43,385 bases of DNA from Thermococcus sp. (GTDB taxonomy: Archaea > Methanobacteriota_B > Thermococci > Thermococcales > Thermococcaceae): contig NZ_WAKV01000014.1 of NCBI RefSeq assembly GCF_015523185.1, positions 1 through 43,385 of the forward strand. Direction: 5' to 3'. This document shows, piece after piece, positions 1 to 7,738 of the stretch (the stretch's first letter is position 1; each line of letters starts with the position of its first letter). The position numbers and the translations under genes were made by a program. A model generated the notes under the pieces. That model ran no database searches and was not told the origin of the DNA. It saw only the letters and a list, made by a program, of their open reading frames with translations.

Positions 1-1
1 G

Positions 2-265
2 GTAACCGTTGACGAGGTTAAGAGGGCCCTTGCGAAGGGCAGGAGGATACGGCTGGTTGCTACCGTCGAGGATGGGAATGTAACCGTCGCCCCCGAGGAG
101 GTAATGGGCCCGCTTGCGGTTTCGACTAATGAAAACGTTGCCCTAATCGAGAGCGACCTTCTCGGAAAGTTACTCATTAAAGGCGCTGGGGCCGGGCTCA
201 AAGAAACGGCCAGTGGTGTGGTGAGCGACCTGGTAAAGGCATCTCTAAGGCTCAGGGAAGGGTGA
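2..265 (+). CDS. hom: Homoserine dehydrogenase, C-terminal fragment (gene enters from left edge)
   Basis: An open frame runs from the window edge to TGA at 263-265 and encodes the last 87 or so residues. The end reads as the family's C-terminal catalytic segment: a GPLAV stretch, an IESDLLG region, then GAGAGLKETASGVVSDLVKA, matching the glycine-rich GPGAG..TASAVVSD signature that closes homoserine dehydrogenases. The enzyme reduces aspartate semialdehyde to homoserine with NAD(P)H, on the route to threonine and methionine. The N-terminal Rossmann domain lies outside the window. Its 3' end overlaps the convergent membrane-protein gene by 14 bases. Confidence 0.8.
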   Translation, partial: VTVDEVKRALAKGRRIRLVATVEDGNVTVAPEEVMGPLAVSTNENVALIESDLLGKLLIKGAGAGLKETASGVVSDLVKASLRLREG

Positions 266-665
266 TTTCCTCGTTTCCCAATTTTATCCTGAGTTTCACC
301 TTCCCGAAGCGATGTCTAATCGCGTGGACCTCCAGCGTTCCGCAGGGAGTTTCGAGTTTTTCCTCCTCGAAAAGCGGGAAGAAAGTTTTGGAGAGAACCT
401 TTCCCTTCGAGTCCCTGAGGATTAGGGTGGATGTGGAGTAATCCGGAATCAGGAGAAACATTTTTCCGTTACAGTCTAATCTAACTGCTCGGAATCGAGT
501 TGATAAAATAAGAAACGCTAGGGCGATGAAAACGTTGGGTAAAGCATAGATGAGTCTTTTAGTGGTTATTCCAACAACGAGAAGGACTAAGGGTAGGGTC
601 AAGAAAGTGATACCTGCCTTCCAGAGCTTTTCGTCCCTCACGAGGATTTTTCTAAGTTTAGTCAT
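252..665 (-). CDS. Small two-helix membrane protein, uncharacterised
   Basis: A 137-residue protein with a basic N-terminus, two closely spaced hydrophobic segments at about residues 18-36 and 39-57, and a C-terminal region of about 75 residues rich in beta-forming residues that would lie on one face of the membrane. The hairpin-plus-beta-domain plan is common among small archaeal membrane proteins, but I do not recognise the family. The ATG at 665 faces a short AT-rich gap shared with the divergent ASCH gene. Its 3' end overlaps homoserine dehydrogenase by 14 bases. The reading frame is unbroken with ordinary codon use, so it is probably real. Confidence 0.6.
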   Translation of the reverse strand: MTKLRKILVRDEKLWKAGITFLTLPLVLLVVGITTKRLIYALPNVFIALAFLILSTRFRAVRLDCNGKMFLLIPDYSTSTLILRDSKGKVLSKTFFPLFEEEKLETPCGTLEVHAIRHRFGKVKLRIKLGNEEITLP

Positions 666-723
666 CGTTATCCCGTGGCAATAACACTTTTTAACCCTGT
701 CTCTAGTTTAGAGCGGTGAAACC

Positions 724-1248
724 ATGGAGCACGTCATAGCGCTCCACCAAGTCTACGCGGAGCTGATATTCAGGGGTCTCAAGACAGTTGAAATTAGGAA
801 GAGGAAGGCCTTCGAGGAGGGCGACCTCGTTTTCCTCTACATAGCGCGGGGAAACCCCTACGAGCTCAGGGACACGCTGAGGAGACTTGGCCTCCATGAG
901 GAGCAGACCTTAACGAAGAGGGGGACGATAGCTGGAGGTTTTGAGGTGGGGGAGGTCATAAAGGCTGACCTCGATACCCTCTGGGAGATTGCAAAAGATA
1001 CGAGCGGTTTGACCCTCGTCCACGGCGAGAACGGGAAGAAATGGCTGGGCAATTACATAAGGGACTATGGCTACGTCTTTACAATAGAAAGGCCCTTTCT
1101 ATTCGAAAGACCTATGGGTAGGGAGGAGATGAAGGAGAGGTACGGAATCCACGTGGAAGGAATAATCCACCTCTCAAGAAAAACGAGAAAGCCCTGGGTT
1201 AGGGCCCTGATAGAGGACCTGCTCGCTAGGGAGTACTTTTACCCCTGA
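724..1248 (+). CDS. ASCH-domain (PUA-like) protein
   Basis: A 174-residue protein whose first 35 residues carry the ASCH signature GxKxxExR, seen here as GLKTVEIRK, followed by the usual GDLVFLY strand. ASCH domains share the PUA beta-barrel fold and are thought to bind RNA or nucleotides; some have nuclease or amidohydrolase activity. The middle and C-terminal parts (residues 60-174) are not assignable by eye. The start is fixed by a GGTGAAACC ribosome binding site directly before ATG 724. It is divergent from the membrane gene on its left and overlaps the 3' end of the ZPR1 gene by 10 bases. The specific substrate is unknown. Confidence 0.7.
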   Translation: MEHVIALHQVYAELIFRGLKTVEIRKRKAFEEGDLVFLYIARGNPYELRDTLRRLGLHEEQTLTKRGTIAGGFEVGEVIKADLDTLWEIAKDTSGLTLVHGENGKKWLGNYIRDYGYVFTIERPFLFERPMGREEMKERYGIHVEGIIHLSRKTRKPWVRALIEDLLAREYFYP

Positions 1249-1916
1249 TGTTCCTCCTTGCTTTCTTTAGTGTTCTCTGCCACTTCCGGTTCAACGACTT
1301 TGTAGGGTCCTAGGCTGAGTTTTTTGATTTCTTCTTCACTCAAAAGCCTGCTCTTGACCTTCTCACCTATCAGGGCGCTGTTGCCGAAGGGGTCCGCTAT
1401 CTTAACTGTCAAGGGTTTTTTGCCCTCCTTGACCTCTTCGATGTACTCTAGTATCTCATCGGCCTTCTTCACCGCCTCTTCGTCGCCCTCCTGTTTTTTG
1501 AACTCCCTCGCCATTAGAAGGGTCTCGCGGACCCTCTCTAGAACGCCTTCGACGTTGGTTATGAAGCCTTCCGCAGCGGGCCCGGGTTCAATCTTAACCC
1601 CTATCTCCTCAAGCTCTATCGTCCCGCTCTTGCTCCTCACGACCCTCGTGAAAAGGTCCTTCTCGTTCTCAACCCTTACTGTGTAGAGCTTCGGCGGCCT
1701 GTCCTCGAGTATCATGACGTCAGCGTTTCTGTAGCCACACTTCTCGCAGTATATCGTGCTCTCCATGACCTTGCCGAAGTATGGAATCTCGTGGATGTGC
1801 TGTATGGCCTTTAACGTCCCTTTTCCACCGCAAATTGGGCAGTCTCCAAGGCTTATGACCTGAACCTCGCCGAGCTCGGGATTAACGTTAACCTTCTCGC
1901 CTTTTTTTTCACCCAT
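1239..1916 (-). CDS. ZPR1-type zinc-finger protein
   Basis: A 225-residue protein opening with a four-cysteine zinc ribbon: CPICGG near residue 26 and CEKCGYRN near residue 54, with the intervening HIHEIPYFGKVMES segment typical of ZPR1. Downstream lies the ZPR1 beta-domain (KLYTVRVENEKDLFTRVVRSKSG) and a single copy of the core, as in archaea; eukaryotic ZPR1 has two. Eukaryotic ZPR1 is a chaperone for elongation factor 1A; an equivalent role with archaeal aEF1A is inference. The ATG at 1916 is preferred over the codon three triplets upstream because GGTGATGCTC lies directly before it. The acidic, lysine-rich tail is probably disordered. Confidence 0.85.
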   Translation of the reverse strand: MGEKKGEKVNVNPELGEVQVISLGDCPICGGKGTLKAIQHIHEIPYFGKVMESTIYCEKCGYRNADVMILEDRPPKLYTVRVENEKDLFTRVVRSKSGTIELEEIGVKIEPGPAAEGFITNVEGVLERVRETLLMAREFKKQEGDEEAVKKADEILEYIEEVKEGKKPLTVKIADPFGNSALIGEKVKSRLLSEEEIKKLSLGPYKVVEPEVAENTKESKEEHQG

Positions 1917-1948
1917 GAGCATCACCGGGGAAAGAACAGAAAAACGCC

Positions 1949-1956
1949 TTTATAAA
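1949..1956 (-). promoter_or_regulatory. TATA box of the ZPR1 gene inside a 14-base palindrome
   Basis: TTTATAAA lies about 36 bases before the ATG at 1916 and sits in the perfect palindrome GCCTTTATAAAGGC (1946-1959). The distance leaves a leader of roughly ten bases containing the GGTGATG ribosome binding site. The symmetry may only reflect a TATA box with matching flanks. Confidence 0.5.
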
Positions 1957-1992
1957 GGCATGGTATCGTTTGAAGTTTGAAAAATAAAAGCC

Positions 1993-2388
1993 TCACTTGG
2001 CGATTTTTATGTCCTCGGGGACGAGAATAAGTTTAATCTCGGCTTTGCATATCTTAGCCGCCTGTCCACCTAAGGCACTAACCATACCCTTAATTTGCTC
2101 AGCAACCTTCTCGAGGACATCGGGCCTCTTCTCGAGAGGCGTTAGGTCAACTAAAACGATGTTACCCTCCTGGAGCTCGCTGGAAATCCTTTCGAGGTCG
2201 GAGTAGCTGGTTACGGTTATCTTCTTCAAATAGCGAACCTGTGGTTTAATTAGTTCCTTAGCAAGAACATCTTCCTCAACGGGTACAACATCGATGTCAT
2301 GTCTGGGAGCAACCTCCTTCTTAACACTCGCGGGAGGTTTCATTTTAGGCTTGCTCTCCTTCTTTTTAAGGCTGTCAAACAATCCCAT
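1993..2388 (-). CDS. sepF: Cell division protein SepF (archaeal)
   Basis: A 131-residue protein with the three parts of SepF: an N-terminal amphipathic membrane-targeting helix (MGLFDSLKKKE), a proline/lysine linker to about residue 45, and a C-terminal alpha-beta core (VRYLKKITVTSYSDLERI, GNIVLVDLTPLEKR, then a helix and KLILVPEDIKI). SepF anchors FtsZ to the membrane at the division site in archaea with FtsZ-based division. The start has a G-rich ribosome binding site and two possible TATA boxes upstream. It lies downstream of the exosome cluster on the same strand with its own gap of about 50 bases, so it may have its own promoter. Confidence 0.85.
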   Translation of the reverse strand: MGLFDSLKKKESKPKMKPPASVKKEVAPRHDIDVVPVEEDVLAKELIKPQVRYLKKITVTSYSDLERISSELQEGNIVLVDLTPLEKRPDVLEKVAEQIKGMVSALGGQAAKICKAEIKLILVPEDIKIAK

Positions 2389-2439
2389 AGGTATTCCCCC
2401 CGGTTAATCGTAAAGCCGTTTAGTTTTATGTCTTTTCCT

Positions 2440-2721
2440 TTATAGCTCTTTCCCAAACTCTTCGGGATTCTCCTCACGGAGCTTGAAAAGGCCGAGGAAC
2501 GAGAGTATAAAGGCTGTTATCCCGGAAAGAATTACCAGAACGGTTGAAATGTTCCAGCCCTGTTTCCCCGCTATGTAGAGGCCCCAAACGAGAAGAGCCA
2601 GTCCCCAGAGGGCCGTTGTGAGGAGTAAATTCTTCTTCCTCTCCTCTCTCATGAGGAGGTAAACTGTTCTGACGGCAAAACCCGCAAAGATGACCGATGC
2701 GATTATACTCATAAAGTCCAT
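2440..2721 (-). CDS. Small three-helix membrane protein behind rrp42
   Basis: A 93-residue protein with three hydrophobic helices (about residues 3-22, 31-52 and 58-78), a positively charged first loop (REERKKN) and an acidic C-terminal tail. ATG 2721 is chosen because GGTGG lies five bases before it; a GTG three codons upstream has no such site. The gene begins 27 bases after the rrp42 stop on the same strand, which suggests co-transcription with the exosome genes. I do not recognise the family. A membrane component tied to RNA degradation or to the neighbouring SepF would be speculation. Confidence 0.65.
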   Translation of the reverse strand: MDFMSIIASVIFAGFAVRTVYLLMREERKKNLLLTTALWGLALLVWGLYIAGKQGWNISTVLVILSGITAFILSFLGLFKLREENPEEFGKEL

Positions 2722-2747
2722 GGCAACCACCGAAAAAGAGGAAAGAA

Positions 2748-3566
2748 TCAGGCTCCCCCAACGGCCTCAAGAACGATTTTCCTTATTTCTTCGGCCTTTT
2801 TGAAGGCGGTGTCAACTGCGTATATTACTTCCTCGAGCTTGAAGGCACCGCTCTCACCCTTTTGAGCGGCGGAGATGTGGCCGTTCTCGTCTGTGGTTAT
2901 GGTTATCCTGCCGTCCATGACGCGCTCTTCGTCGAGGTTCGGGTCAACTATCATGGTGTTGCCTATCTTGGCGAACGTAACTGGAATGGGTATTCTCCTC
3001 ACTGGGAGGGGCTCGTACTCGTCAAGTATCTTCACTTCACCGCTCTCCTCGTCGTATTCTATCTTTGGAATTCTGGTGCTCATCAGGGCCGCTATGGCCC
3101 CTATTCCGCTCGCGTCGAGCAAGTTGCCGTCGTGGTCCAAAACGTGAACGTCTATGAAGACAACCCTTACGAGTTTGCCCGGGACTATTACGAGCTTTTC
3201 AAGCTCAACGGCCTGGCTCTCTCTGATTCCCCTATCAACGACACGGGCGAGCTCTATGGCATTCTCGTCCGGTGGGCCGGGTTCAAACGTTGGCGAAGCC
3301 AGCGGGACGAGTTCGACGTTGGTCGTCATAACCCCTCTGTCCGGCAAATCTGGGAACGGCTCGCCGAGGTCAACCTTTATTCCAACAAGAACCTGCGTGT
3401 TGCCTAACTTGACCCACGCCGAGCCTTCGGCCTTCTCTATGACGTTCACCTTGATTTCCAAATCGCGGTAATCTTCGAAGGAGCGACCATCAATCCTCTT
3501 GCCCTCCCTGAGGAGATTTATGATGTGGTCGCGCATTATGCTGGCCATGACTTCCATCTCACTCAT
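2748..3566 (-). CDS. rrp42: Exosome complex component Rrp42
   Basis: A 272-residue RNase PH-fold protein and the non-catalytic partner of Rrp41 in the archaeal exosome hexameric ring. Recognisable segments are [14 protein letters not shown] near the N-terminus, [13 protein letters not shown], the [21 protein letters not shown] loop, RGIRESQAV and [17 protein letters not shown]. It lacks the phosphate-binding and catalytic residues of Rrp41 but contributes to RNA binding. ATG 3566 overlaps the 3' end of rrp41 by eight bases and has a GGAGGTGG ribosome binding site. Length and order in the operon match other Thermococcales. Confidence 0.96.
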   Translation of the reverse strand: MSEMEVMASIMRDHIINLLREGKRIDGRSFEDYRDLEIKVNVIEKAEGSAWVKLGNTQVLVGIKVDLGEPFPDLPDRGVMTTNVELVPLASPTFEPGPPDENAIELARVVDRGIRESQAVELEKLVIVPGKLVRVVFIDVHVLDHDGNLLDASGIGAIAALMSTRIPKIEYDEESGEVKILDEYEPLPVRRIPIPVTFAKIGNTMIVDPNLDEERVMDGRITITTDENGHISAAQKGESGAFKLEEVIYAVDTAFKKAEEIRKIVLEAVGGA

Positions 3567-4308
3567 TGCCTGCCACCTCCTGGGCTATGCGGAGATATTT
3601 TTCTTTAAGCGCTTCCCTCTGTTTCTGATAGACGGCCTTCGCTCCCTTGATGGCAAGTCTTACTGCCTCGATGAACTCCTCTCTTGTCAGGTAGCCGTCC
3701 ATTTGGAGGAGCGTTATGTCGTTCTTGAGTGGCATTATGGCAACGGGAACGTCGGCCTCACCGTAGTTGTCCTCGTCCTTGTTGAGGTCAAGAACGAGTT
3801 CGCCGTCTATCTTCCCTGCGGCGCACGCGGCTACGAGGTCCTTCATCGGTATTCCAGCGTCGGCCAAGGCGAGGGAAGCGGCGGTTATTCCAGCAACGCG
3901 CGTTCCAGCGTCCGCCTGGAGGACCTCTATGAAGACGTCTATTGCAGTTCTCGGAAACATTTCGAGAATCAAAGCCGGCTCGAGCGCTCCCCTTATAACC
4001 TTGCTTATCTCGACGCTCCTCCTGTCCGGGCCGGGCTTTTTGCGCTCTTCAACGCTGAAGGGAGCCATGTTGTAGCGAACGCGCAGGATTGCCCTGTCGG
4101 GCCTCTGGAGGTGCTTGGGGTGTATTTCCCTTGGACCGTAAACGGCCGCCATTATTTTGTTCTTGCCCCACTCAACGTAGGCCGAGCCGTCAGCGTTCTT
4201 GAGAACACCAACCTCCATTTTAATGGGCCTGAGCTCGTACTTCTTTCTACCGTCCAACCTTCTACCGTTCTCGTCAATGAGCTTTAAACCTTCAGGCCTG
4301 CCCATCAT
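3559..4308 (-). CDS. rrp41: Exosome complex catalytic subunit Rrp41
   Basis: A 249-residue RNase PH-type phosphorolytic 3'-5' exoribonuclease subunit. Key features are [19 protein letters not shown], the [16 protein letters not shown] strand, the [16 protein letters not shown] helix with RNA- and phosphate-binding arginines, and the [18 protein letters not shown] segment, followed by [21 protein letters not shown] with the catalytic aspartates. The frame is open 14 codons further upstream, but the tandem ATGATG at 4308 follows GGTGAGG and gives the N-terminus usual for Pyrococcus homologues. The start lies inside the end of rrp4 (17-base overlap), so translation is probably coupled. Confidence 0.96.
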   Translation of the reverse strand: MMGRPEGLKLIDENGRRLDGRKKYELRPIKMEVGVLKNADGSAYVEWGKNKIMAAVYGPREIHPKHLQRPDRAILRVRYNMAPFSVEERKKPGPDRRSVEISKVIRGALEPALILEMFPRTAIDVFIEVLQADAGTRVAGITAASLALADAGIPMKDLVAACAAGKIDGELVLDLNKDEDNYGEADVPVAIMPLKNDITLLQMDGYLTREEFIEAVRLAIKGAKAVYQKQREALKEKYLRIAQEVAGNE

Positions 4309-5065
4309 CGTCCTCACCTTCCTTCTCATCAAGCTGGGGGATTTCCTCAATAACTCCCTGCTCCTTGAGTTCCTTGAGCCTTGAGAGCAGGTACTCCTTG
4401 ACCCTATCGGTTAATCCCTGGGTGTGGCTCTCACGGTCAACCTTGAGTATGGCCTCTATGGCGAGCTTCTCAAGTTCGTCGTTCCTTCCGCTCACCCAGA
4501 CCCAGCCGTTCTGGCCGACTATAATCCTCGTCCCGGTCAGTTTCTTAATCATGTTAATCATCGAGCCACCCTTTCCGATAAGTCTCGGAACCTTTGAGGG
4601 CGTTATCGTAACTAGCTGGCCTCCCCTGAGGGGGCCTCCCTTGAAGGGCATGCCCTTCGTCGTGAGGTCAATCTGGTTTATCTCGTTGAAGGCCTTCACC
4701 TTGGCGTAGATTATGTCTCCTATGTCGTAAATCTTCCTCAGGTCTGTCTTGAGCAGGTCAATGCGCTCCTCTACCGCATCCTGAACGCGTAGGTTCGCCT
4801 GATAGGGTGCCCCTATGTCAACAGTCCAGTTGGAGAACTTCACGTCTACTATCTTTCCGAGGACGTTGTCGCCGACCTCTGGTATGTAGGGCCCTTCCAG
4901 GGGAATCACCCTTATGAGGTCTCCTCGTATCTCAACGAGTCCTATAACCGTCGAGTAAATCCTGTTGCCTTCCCTGAAAGTCCCTCTACCGTTCTTAAAG
5001 GGTCCCTGGGCTAACAAAGTCCCAGGGACTACGAGTTCCCTTGGTTTTACAAAAATCCTCCTCAT
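4292..5065 (-). CDS. rrp4: Exosome RNA-binding cap subunit Rrp4
   Basis: A 257-residue cap protein of the exosome ring with three parts: an N-terminal domain ([14 protein letters not shown] to about residue 50), an S1 RNA-binding domain (about 60-135, [22 protein letters not shown]), and a KH domain with the [15 protein letters not shown] loop near residue 165. Rrp4 directs substrate RNA into the central pore. The C-terminus is a short acidic tail. Its ATG overlaps the TGA of the upstream SBDS gene in an ATGA junction, a direct sign of translational coupling in this operon. Confidence 0.95.
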   Translation of the reverse strand: MRRIFVKPRELVVPGTLLAQGPFKNGRGTFREGNRIYSTVIGLVEIRGDLIRVIPLEGPYIPEVGDNVLGKIVDVKFSNWTVDIGAPYQANLRVQDAVEERIDLLKTDLRKIYDIGDIIYAKVKAFNEINQIDLTTKGMPFKGGPLRGGQLVTITPSKVPRLIGKGGSMINMIKKLTGTRIIVGQNGWVWVSGRNDELEKLAIEAILKVDRESHTQGLTDRVKEYLLSRLKELKEQGVIEEIPQLDEKEGEDDDGQA

Positions 5066-5772
5066 AGTCCCTTCCTCTCTATAAGTTTAGTTACGGCAGT
5101 GCCCTTCGTCAGGGCGTTAAGCTTCTCATAAAACTCCTCCTCGACTCCTCCAGGAATCTCGATGAGGAACATCCACGAGCCGTCGCTTCCCCACTCCTCA
5201 CGCTTTATGGTTCCGAACTTTCTAACTTCGCCGTAAGCCTTTCCGACGTAGTCCCCCGGTATCTTGACGGCTATTATCTTAACCTCAAGCTTTATTGGGA
5301 GGAGCGGTCGGATTGCCTTTATCACCTTTGGAACCTGTGCCTCGGCATCTTTAAAGAGGTCTATGTGAACCCCAGCCTCTTCCATGGCCCTGAGGATTCT
5401 GTCAACTGGGTGGGGATAACCGGTTCTCGGGTCAACTGCATGTCTGTGGATTATCGTCGCTATGTAGCGCTTCTTCTCCTCGAGCATCTGCCTCCTCTGC
5501 TCCGCGGTGAGCTGAACTTCGCCCTTCTGGAGGATTATCTTCGCAACCTCGTAGGGGTCGCTGGTTCCGAATATCTTCTCCATCTCGTGTTCACTCGCTT
5601 TGTCTCCCTTGTGGGCATCTTTGAAAACGTAAGGGGTGGCGAGGATTTCCTCTATCGGGACTTCCTTGCCCTCTTTGAAGTCTCTAGCCAAGTAAGGGTC
5701 AACCAGTATCTCAAACGTCTCGCCGTGCGTCTTAAGACGGGCGATTACCGCTTTATCAACGCTAATCGGCAT
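5062..5772 (-). CDS. Ribosome maturation protein SBDS/SDO1
   Basis: A 236-residue member of the SBDS family. The N-terminal FYSH domain is seen as [48 protein letters not shown]; a helical middle domain carries [24 protein letters not shown] with [15 protein letters not shown]; and the C-terminal ferredoxin-like domain ends with [22 protein letters not shown]. In eukaryotes SBDS works with EFL1 to remove eIF6 from the large ribosomal subunit; the archaeal protein also associates with RNA-processing genes through this conserved cluster. The start has GGTGACGGGCG directly before ATG 5772. Confidence 0.95.
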   Translation of the reverse strand: MPISVDKAVIARLKTHGETFEILVDPYLARDFKEGKEVPIEEILATPYVFKDAHKGDKASEHEMEKIFGTSDPYEVAKIILQKGEVQLTAEQRRQMLEEKKRYIATIIHRHAVDPRTGYPHPVDRILRAMEEAGVHIDLFKDAEAQVPKVIKAIRPLLPIKLEVKIIAVKIPGDYVGKAYGEVRKFGTIKREEWGSDGSWMFLIEIPGGVEEEFYEKLNALTKGTAVTKLIERKGL

Positions 5773-5783
5773 CGCCCGTCACC

Positions 5784-6566
5784 TCAGTAGTTTTGGTCGA
5801 GCTCGGAGTAATCCTCGGCCTTCTCCTCGACTTCCTCCTCCTTAACTTCCTCGAGAACCTCGTTGAGGTACTTCTCAAGCTCCTCCTTCGGGAGCTTCTT
5901 CCATCTTCTCTCCTCCGTGGTTATGTAAGCTACCTCTATCGAGTCGGCCGTTGGCTCCTCGAGAGTCTTTGCGAGGGCCAGCACGGCGAGCTTTATTGCC
6001 CCTTCCCTGTCTATGTCGTCGCTGTAGTGCTCCTCAAAGATGGCCATCGCCACGTTCCTTCCACTGCCTATCGCCACCGCCTTCCACTCGAAGTAGGCAC
6101 CACTCGGGTCGGTCTCGTAGAGTTCCGGCTTCTCGTTAACGCCGGCCATGAGAAGGGCCGCTCCGAAGGGCCGTACTCCACCGTACTGGGTGTGGGCCTG
6201 CTTGAGGTCACATATCTTCTTCACCAGAACGGTGAGCGGAACCGGTTCGCCGTAGGTGAGGCGGTATATTTGAGCCTCCAGCCTGGCCCTATCAACGAGA
6301 ACCCTTGCGTCGGCTATTATACCACTCGGCGCTGCCGCTATGTGGTCGTCAATCTGGAAAATCTTCTCGTAACTCCTCGGTTCTATTAGCCTGCTCGTGA
6401 TTCTCTTCTCGACAGCGAGAACGACGCCGTCCTTCCACTTCACTCCCACAGCCGTTGCTCCCCTCTTTACGGCCTCTCTTGCATAGTTTACCTGGAACAG
6501 CCTTCCGTCCGGGCTGAAAACGGTTATCGCCCGGTCGTAGCCAGCCTGCGGTGGTACAAACGCCAT
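5784..6566 (-). CDS. psmA: 20S proteasome alpha subunit
   Basis: A 260-residue alpha-type proteasome subunit. It opens with the gate segment [23 protein letters not shown] and the alpha signature [13 protein letters not shown], followed by the usual [15 protein letters not shown] and the GYRPFG-equivalent [15 protein letters not shown]. The tail is strongly acidic ([14 protein letters not shown]). The seven-membered alpha ring gates access to the beta-subunit proteolytic chamber; no beta subunit is in the window. It heads the superoperon, with GGTGATG before ATG 6566, and the next gene follows after 11 bases. Confidence 0.96.
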   Translation of the reverse strand: MAFVPPQAGYDRAITVFSPDGRLFQVNYAREAVKRGATAVGVKWKDGVVLAVEKRITSRLIEPRSYEKIFQIDDHIAAAPSGIIADARVLVDRARLEAQIYRLTYGEPVPLTVLVKKICDLKQAHTQYGGVRPFGAALLMAGVNEKPELYETDPSGAYFEWKAVAIGSGRNVAMAIFEEHYSDDIDREGAIKLAVLALAKTLEEPTADSIEVAYITTEERRWKKLPKEELEKYLNEVLEEVKEEEVEEKAEDYSELDQNY

Positions 6567-6627
6567 TCTACATCACCCCTTTTTCTCACTCCTTTTCAAT
6601 AGTTGCCGGGTTTTCTATTAAGCTTTT

Positions 6628-6843
6628 CTATTCACCCCTAAAGGCTACCATCGCCATCTTCCTCGCGGTTCTCTTGGCAAGCTCAAGGGGTATGAAGGCC
6701 AGCGCGAAGATTATCAAGCCGAGGTAAAGGGAAGCCTTCCCGAGGGGTTTGAATATGAGCAACGCGAAGCCGAGCAGGAGCATCAGCAGTCCCACTGAGA
6801 TGAACTTGCGATACGTTTTTTCCAAAACCTTAAGCTCCCCCAT
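6628..6843 (-). CDS. Small two-helix membrane protein, uncharacterised
   Basis: A 71-residue protein with two hydrophobic helices at about residues 14-33 and 37-54, a basic N-terminal stretch and a basic C-terminus (LAKRTARKM). ATG 6843 is preferred because CCGGTGGTGAC stands directly before it; the open frame continues 27 codons upstream but without a ribosome binding site and across the neighbouring promoter. It is divergent from the HIT gene and lies upstream of psmA on the same strand with a gap of about 60 bases. I do not recognise a family. Confidence 0.6.
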   Translation of the reverse strand: MGELKVLEKTYRKFISVGLLMLLLGFALLIFKPLGKASLYLGLIIFALAFIPLELAKRTARKMAMVAFRGE

Positions 6844-6897
6844 GTCACCACCGGGGGCTTTTTTAAGCAGGAAGATTTTAAGCCTTTGGTGTTGCCG

Positions 6898-7365
6898 ATG
6901 GAATGCCCGTTCTGCAGGCCCCAAAAAGAACAGCTCATTTATGAGGACGACCTAATAAGAATTCTCCTTGATGCCTATCCCGCCAGCAGAGGGCATCTCC
7001 TCGTCGTTCCGAGGAGGCACGTTGAGCGCTGGGGAGAGCTCAGCGAGGAGGAAAAGCTGGCGCTTATCAGGGGCATGGAGCTCGCTATGGCAGTCCTCAG
7101 GGAGACACTGGAGGCGGAGGCATTTAACGTCGGCATGAACCTTGGAAAAGAAGCAGGCCAAACCGTTCCCCATATCCACCTCCACGTTATCCCGCGCTGG
7201 AAGGGAGACAGCAAAAACCCACGGGGAGGCGTTAGGAAGGCCGTCCTCGATTTGGAGGACGAGAACCTAAACCTGAAGGAGCGCTGGCTGATGAACAGGC
7301 TCAGCCCTAAAGAAGAGAAAGCCCTCAGGGAGGCCTTCAGTAAACATGGCTCTCGCTCTTCCTGA
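6898..7365 (+). CDS. HIT-family nucleotide hydrolase/transferase
   Basis: A 155-residue histidine-triad protein. The N-terminus has CPFC (residues 3-6), often a zinc site in this family, then GHLLVVPRRHV, and the triad HIHLHVIPRW with histidines at about 92, 94 and 96, the middle one being the nucleophile. HIT proteins split nucleoside phosphoramidates or dinucleoside polyphosphates such as Ap4A. ATG 6898 is chosen because GGTG lies six bases before it; the TTG/GTG codons just upstream are less likely. The 3' end overlaps the next, convergent gene by 29 bases. The exact substrate cannot be told. Confidence 0.9.
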   Translation: MECPFCRPQKEQLIYEDDLIRILLDAYPASRGHLLVVPRRHVERWGELSEEEKLALIRGMELAMAVLRETLEAEAFNVGMNLGKEAGQTVPHIHLHVIPRWKGDSKNPRGGVRKAVLDLEDENLNLKERWLMNRLSPKEEKALREAFSKHGSRSS

Positions 7366-7624
7366 GGAGTTCGAGCATCTTCAAGAGTCTCTCAACCTCT
7401 TCCTTTGAGTAGTGCTCCTCAACATCGCTCTCCGGATTCAGTTTCTCAAGCTCAGCCCTGAGCTTTTCTAAATCCTTCAGGTCCTCCTGAATCTCTACAG
7501 CCCTCTGGGCAAACTCGTAGCTGGTGAACGGACTTTCAAAAATCCTCTGCTGGTTCGTTACGAGTGCTATCCTTAGGTATCCAATCGTCTCGTCCAAAAG
7601 CTCGAGGAGTTCGCGAACTTTCAT
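7337..7624 (-). CDS. Short coiled-coil protein, uncharacterised
   Basis: A 95-residue, highly charged and almost wholly helical protein. The middle (about residues 35-60, VEIQEDLKDLEKLRAELEKL) and the end show heptad-like leucine spacing. No cysteines or catalytic motifs are seen. A TATA box sits 25 bases before ATG 7624, so the transcript is probably leaderless. The gene faces iorA across a promoter region containing a perfect inverted repeat at 7659-7675. The family is unknown to me; the good promoter and clean frame support a real gene. Confidence 0.6.
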   Translation of the reverse strand: MKVRELLELLDETIGYLRIALVTNQQRIFESPFTSYEFAQRAVEIQEDLKDLEKLRAELEKLNPESDVEEHYSKEEVERLLKMLELLRKSESHVY

Positions 7625-7645
7625 ATTGTAAATTTAGGGCAACGG

Positions 7646-7652
7646 TATATAA
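7646..7652 (-). promoter_or_regulatory. TATA box of the coiled-coil gene (leaderless)
   Basis: The minus strand reads CTTATATACC, centred 25 bases before ATG 7624. No ribosome binding site lies between, so transcription is predicted to begin at or next to the start codon. Confidence 0.6.
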
Positions 7653-7658
7653 GGGTTC

Positions 7659-7675
7659 TTCGAAAACTTTTCGAA
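7659..7675. promoter_or_regulatory. 17-base perfect inverted repeat between divergent genes, possible operator
   Basis: TTCGAAAACTTTTCGAA has two 8-base arms around one central base. It lies directly upstream of the TATA box of the minus-strand coiled-coil gene and about 25 bases before the probable iorA promoter element GGGTTTTAACCC (7700-7711). The position suits a dimeric regulator acting on one or both genes. The regulator is not known. Confidence 0.5.
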
Positions 7676-7738
7676 AATCTTGACGTCTTTTTGAAGGTAG
7701 GGTTTTAACCCTCCGGTTGTATTCTTGCCGGTGGTGTT

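Noticed and set aside
1946-1959. 14-base palindrome GCCTTTATAAAGGC as an operator
   Set aside because: It is centred on the TATA box, where symmetry arises easily; kept only as a promoter.
3499-4287. Long plus-strand open frame (262 codons) opposite rrp41
   Set aside because: Antisense to an undoubted exosome gene, no ribosome binding site, no recognisable protein.
7700-7711. GGGTTTTAACCC as a separate operator before iorA
   Set aside because: It is at the right distance to be the promoter element of iorA and its arms are short.
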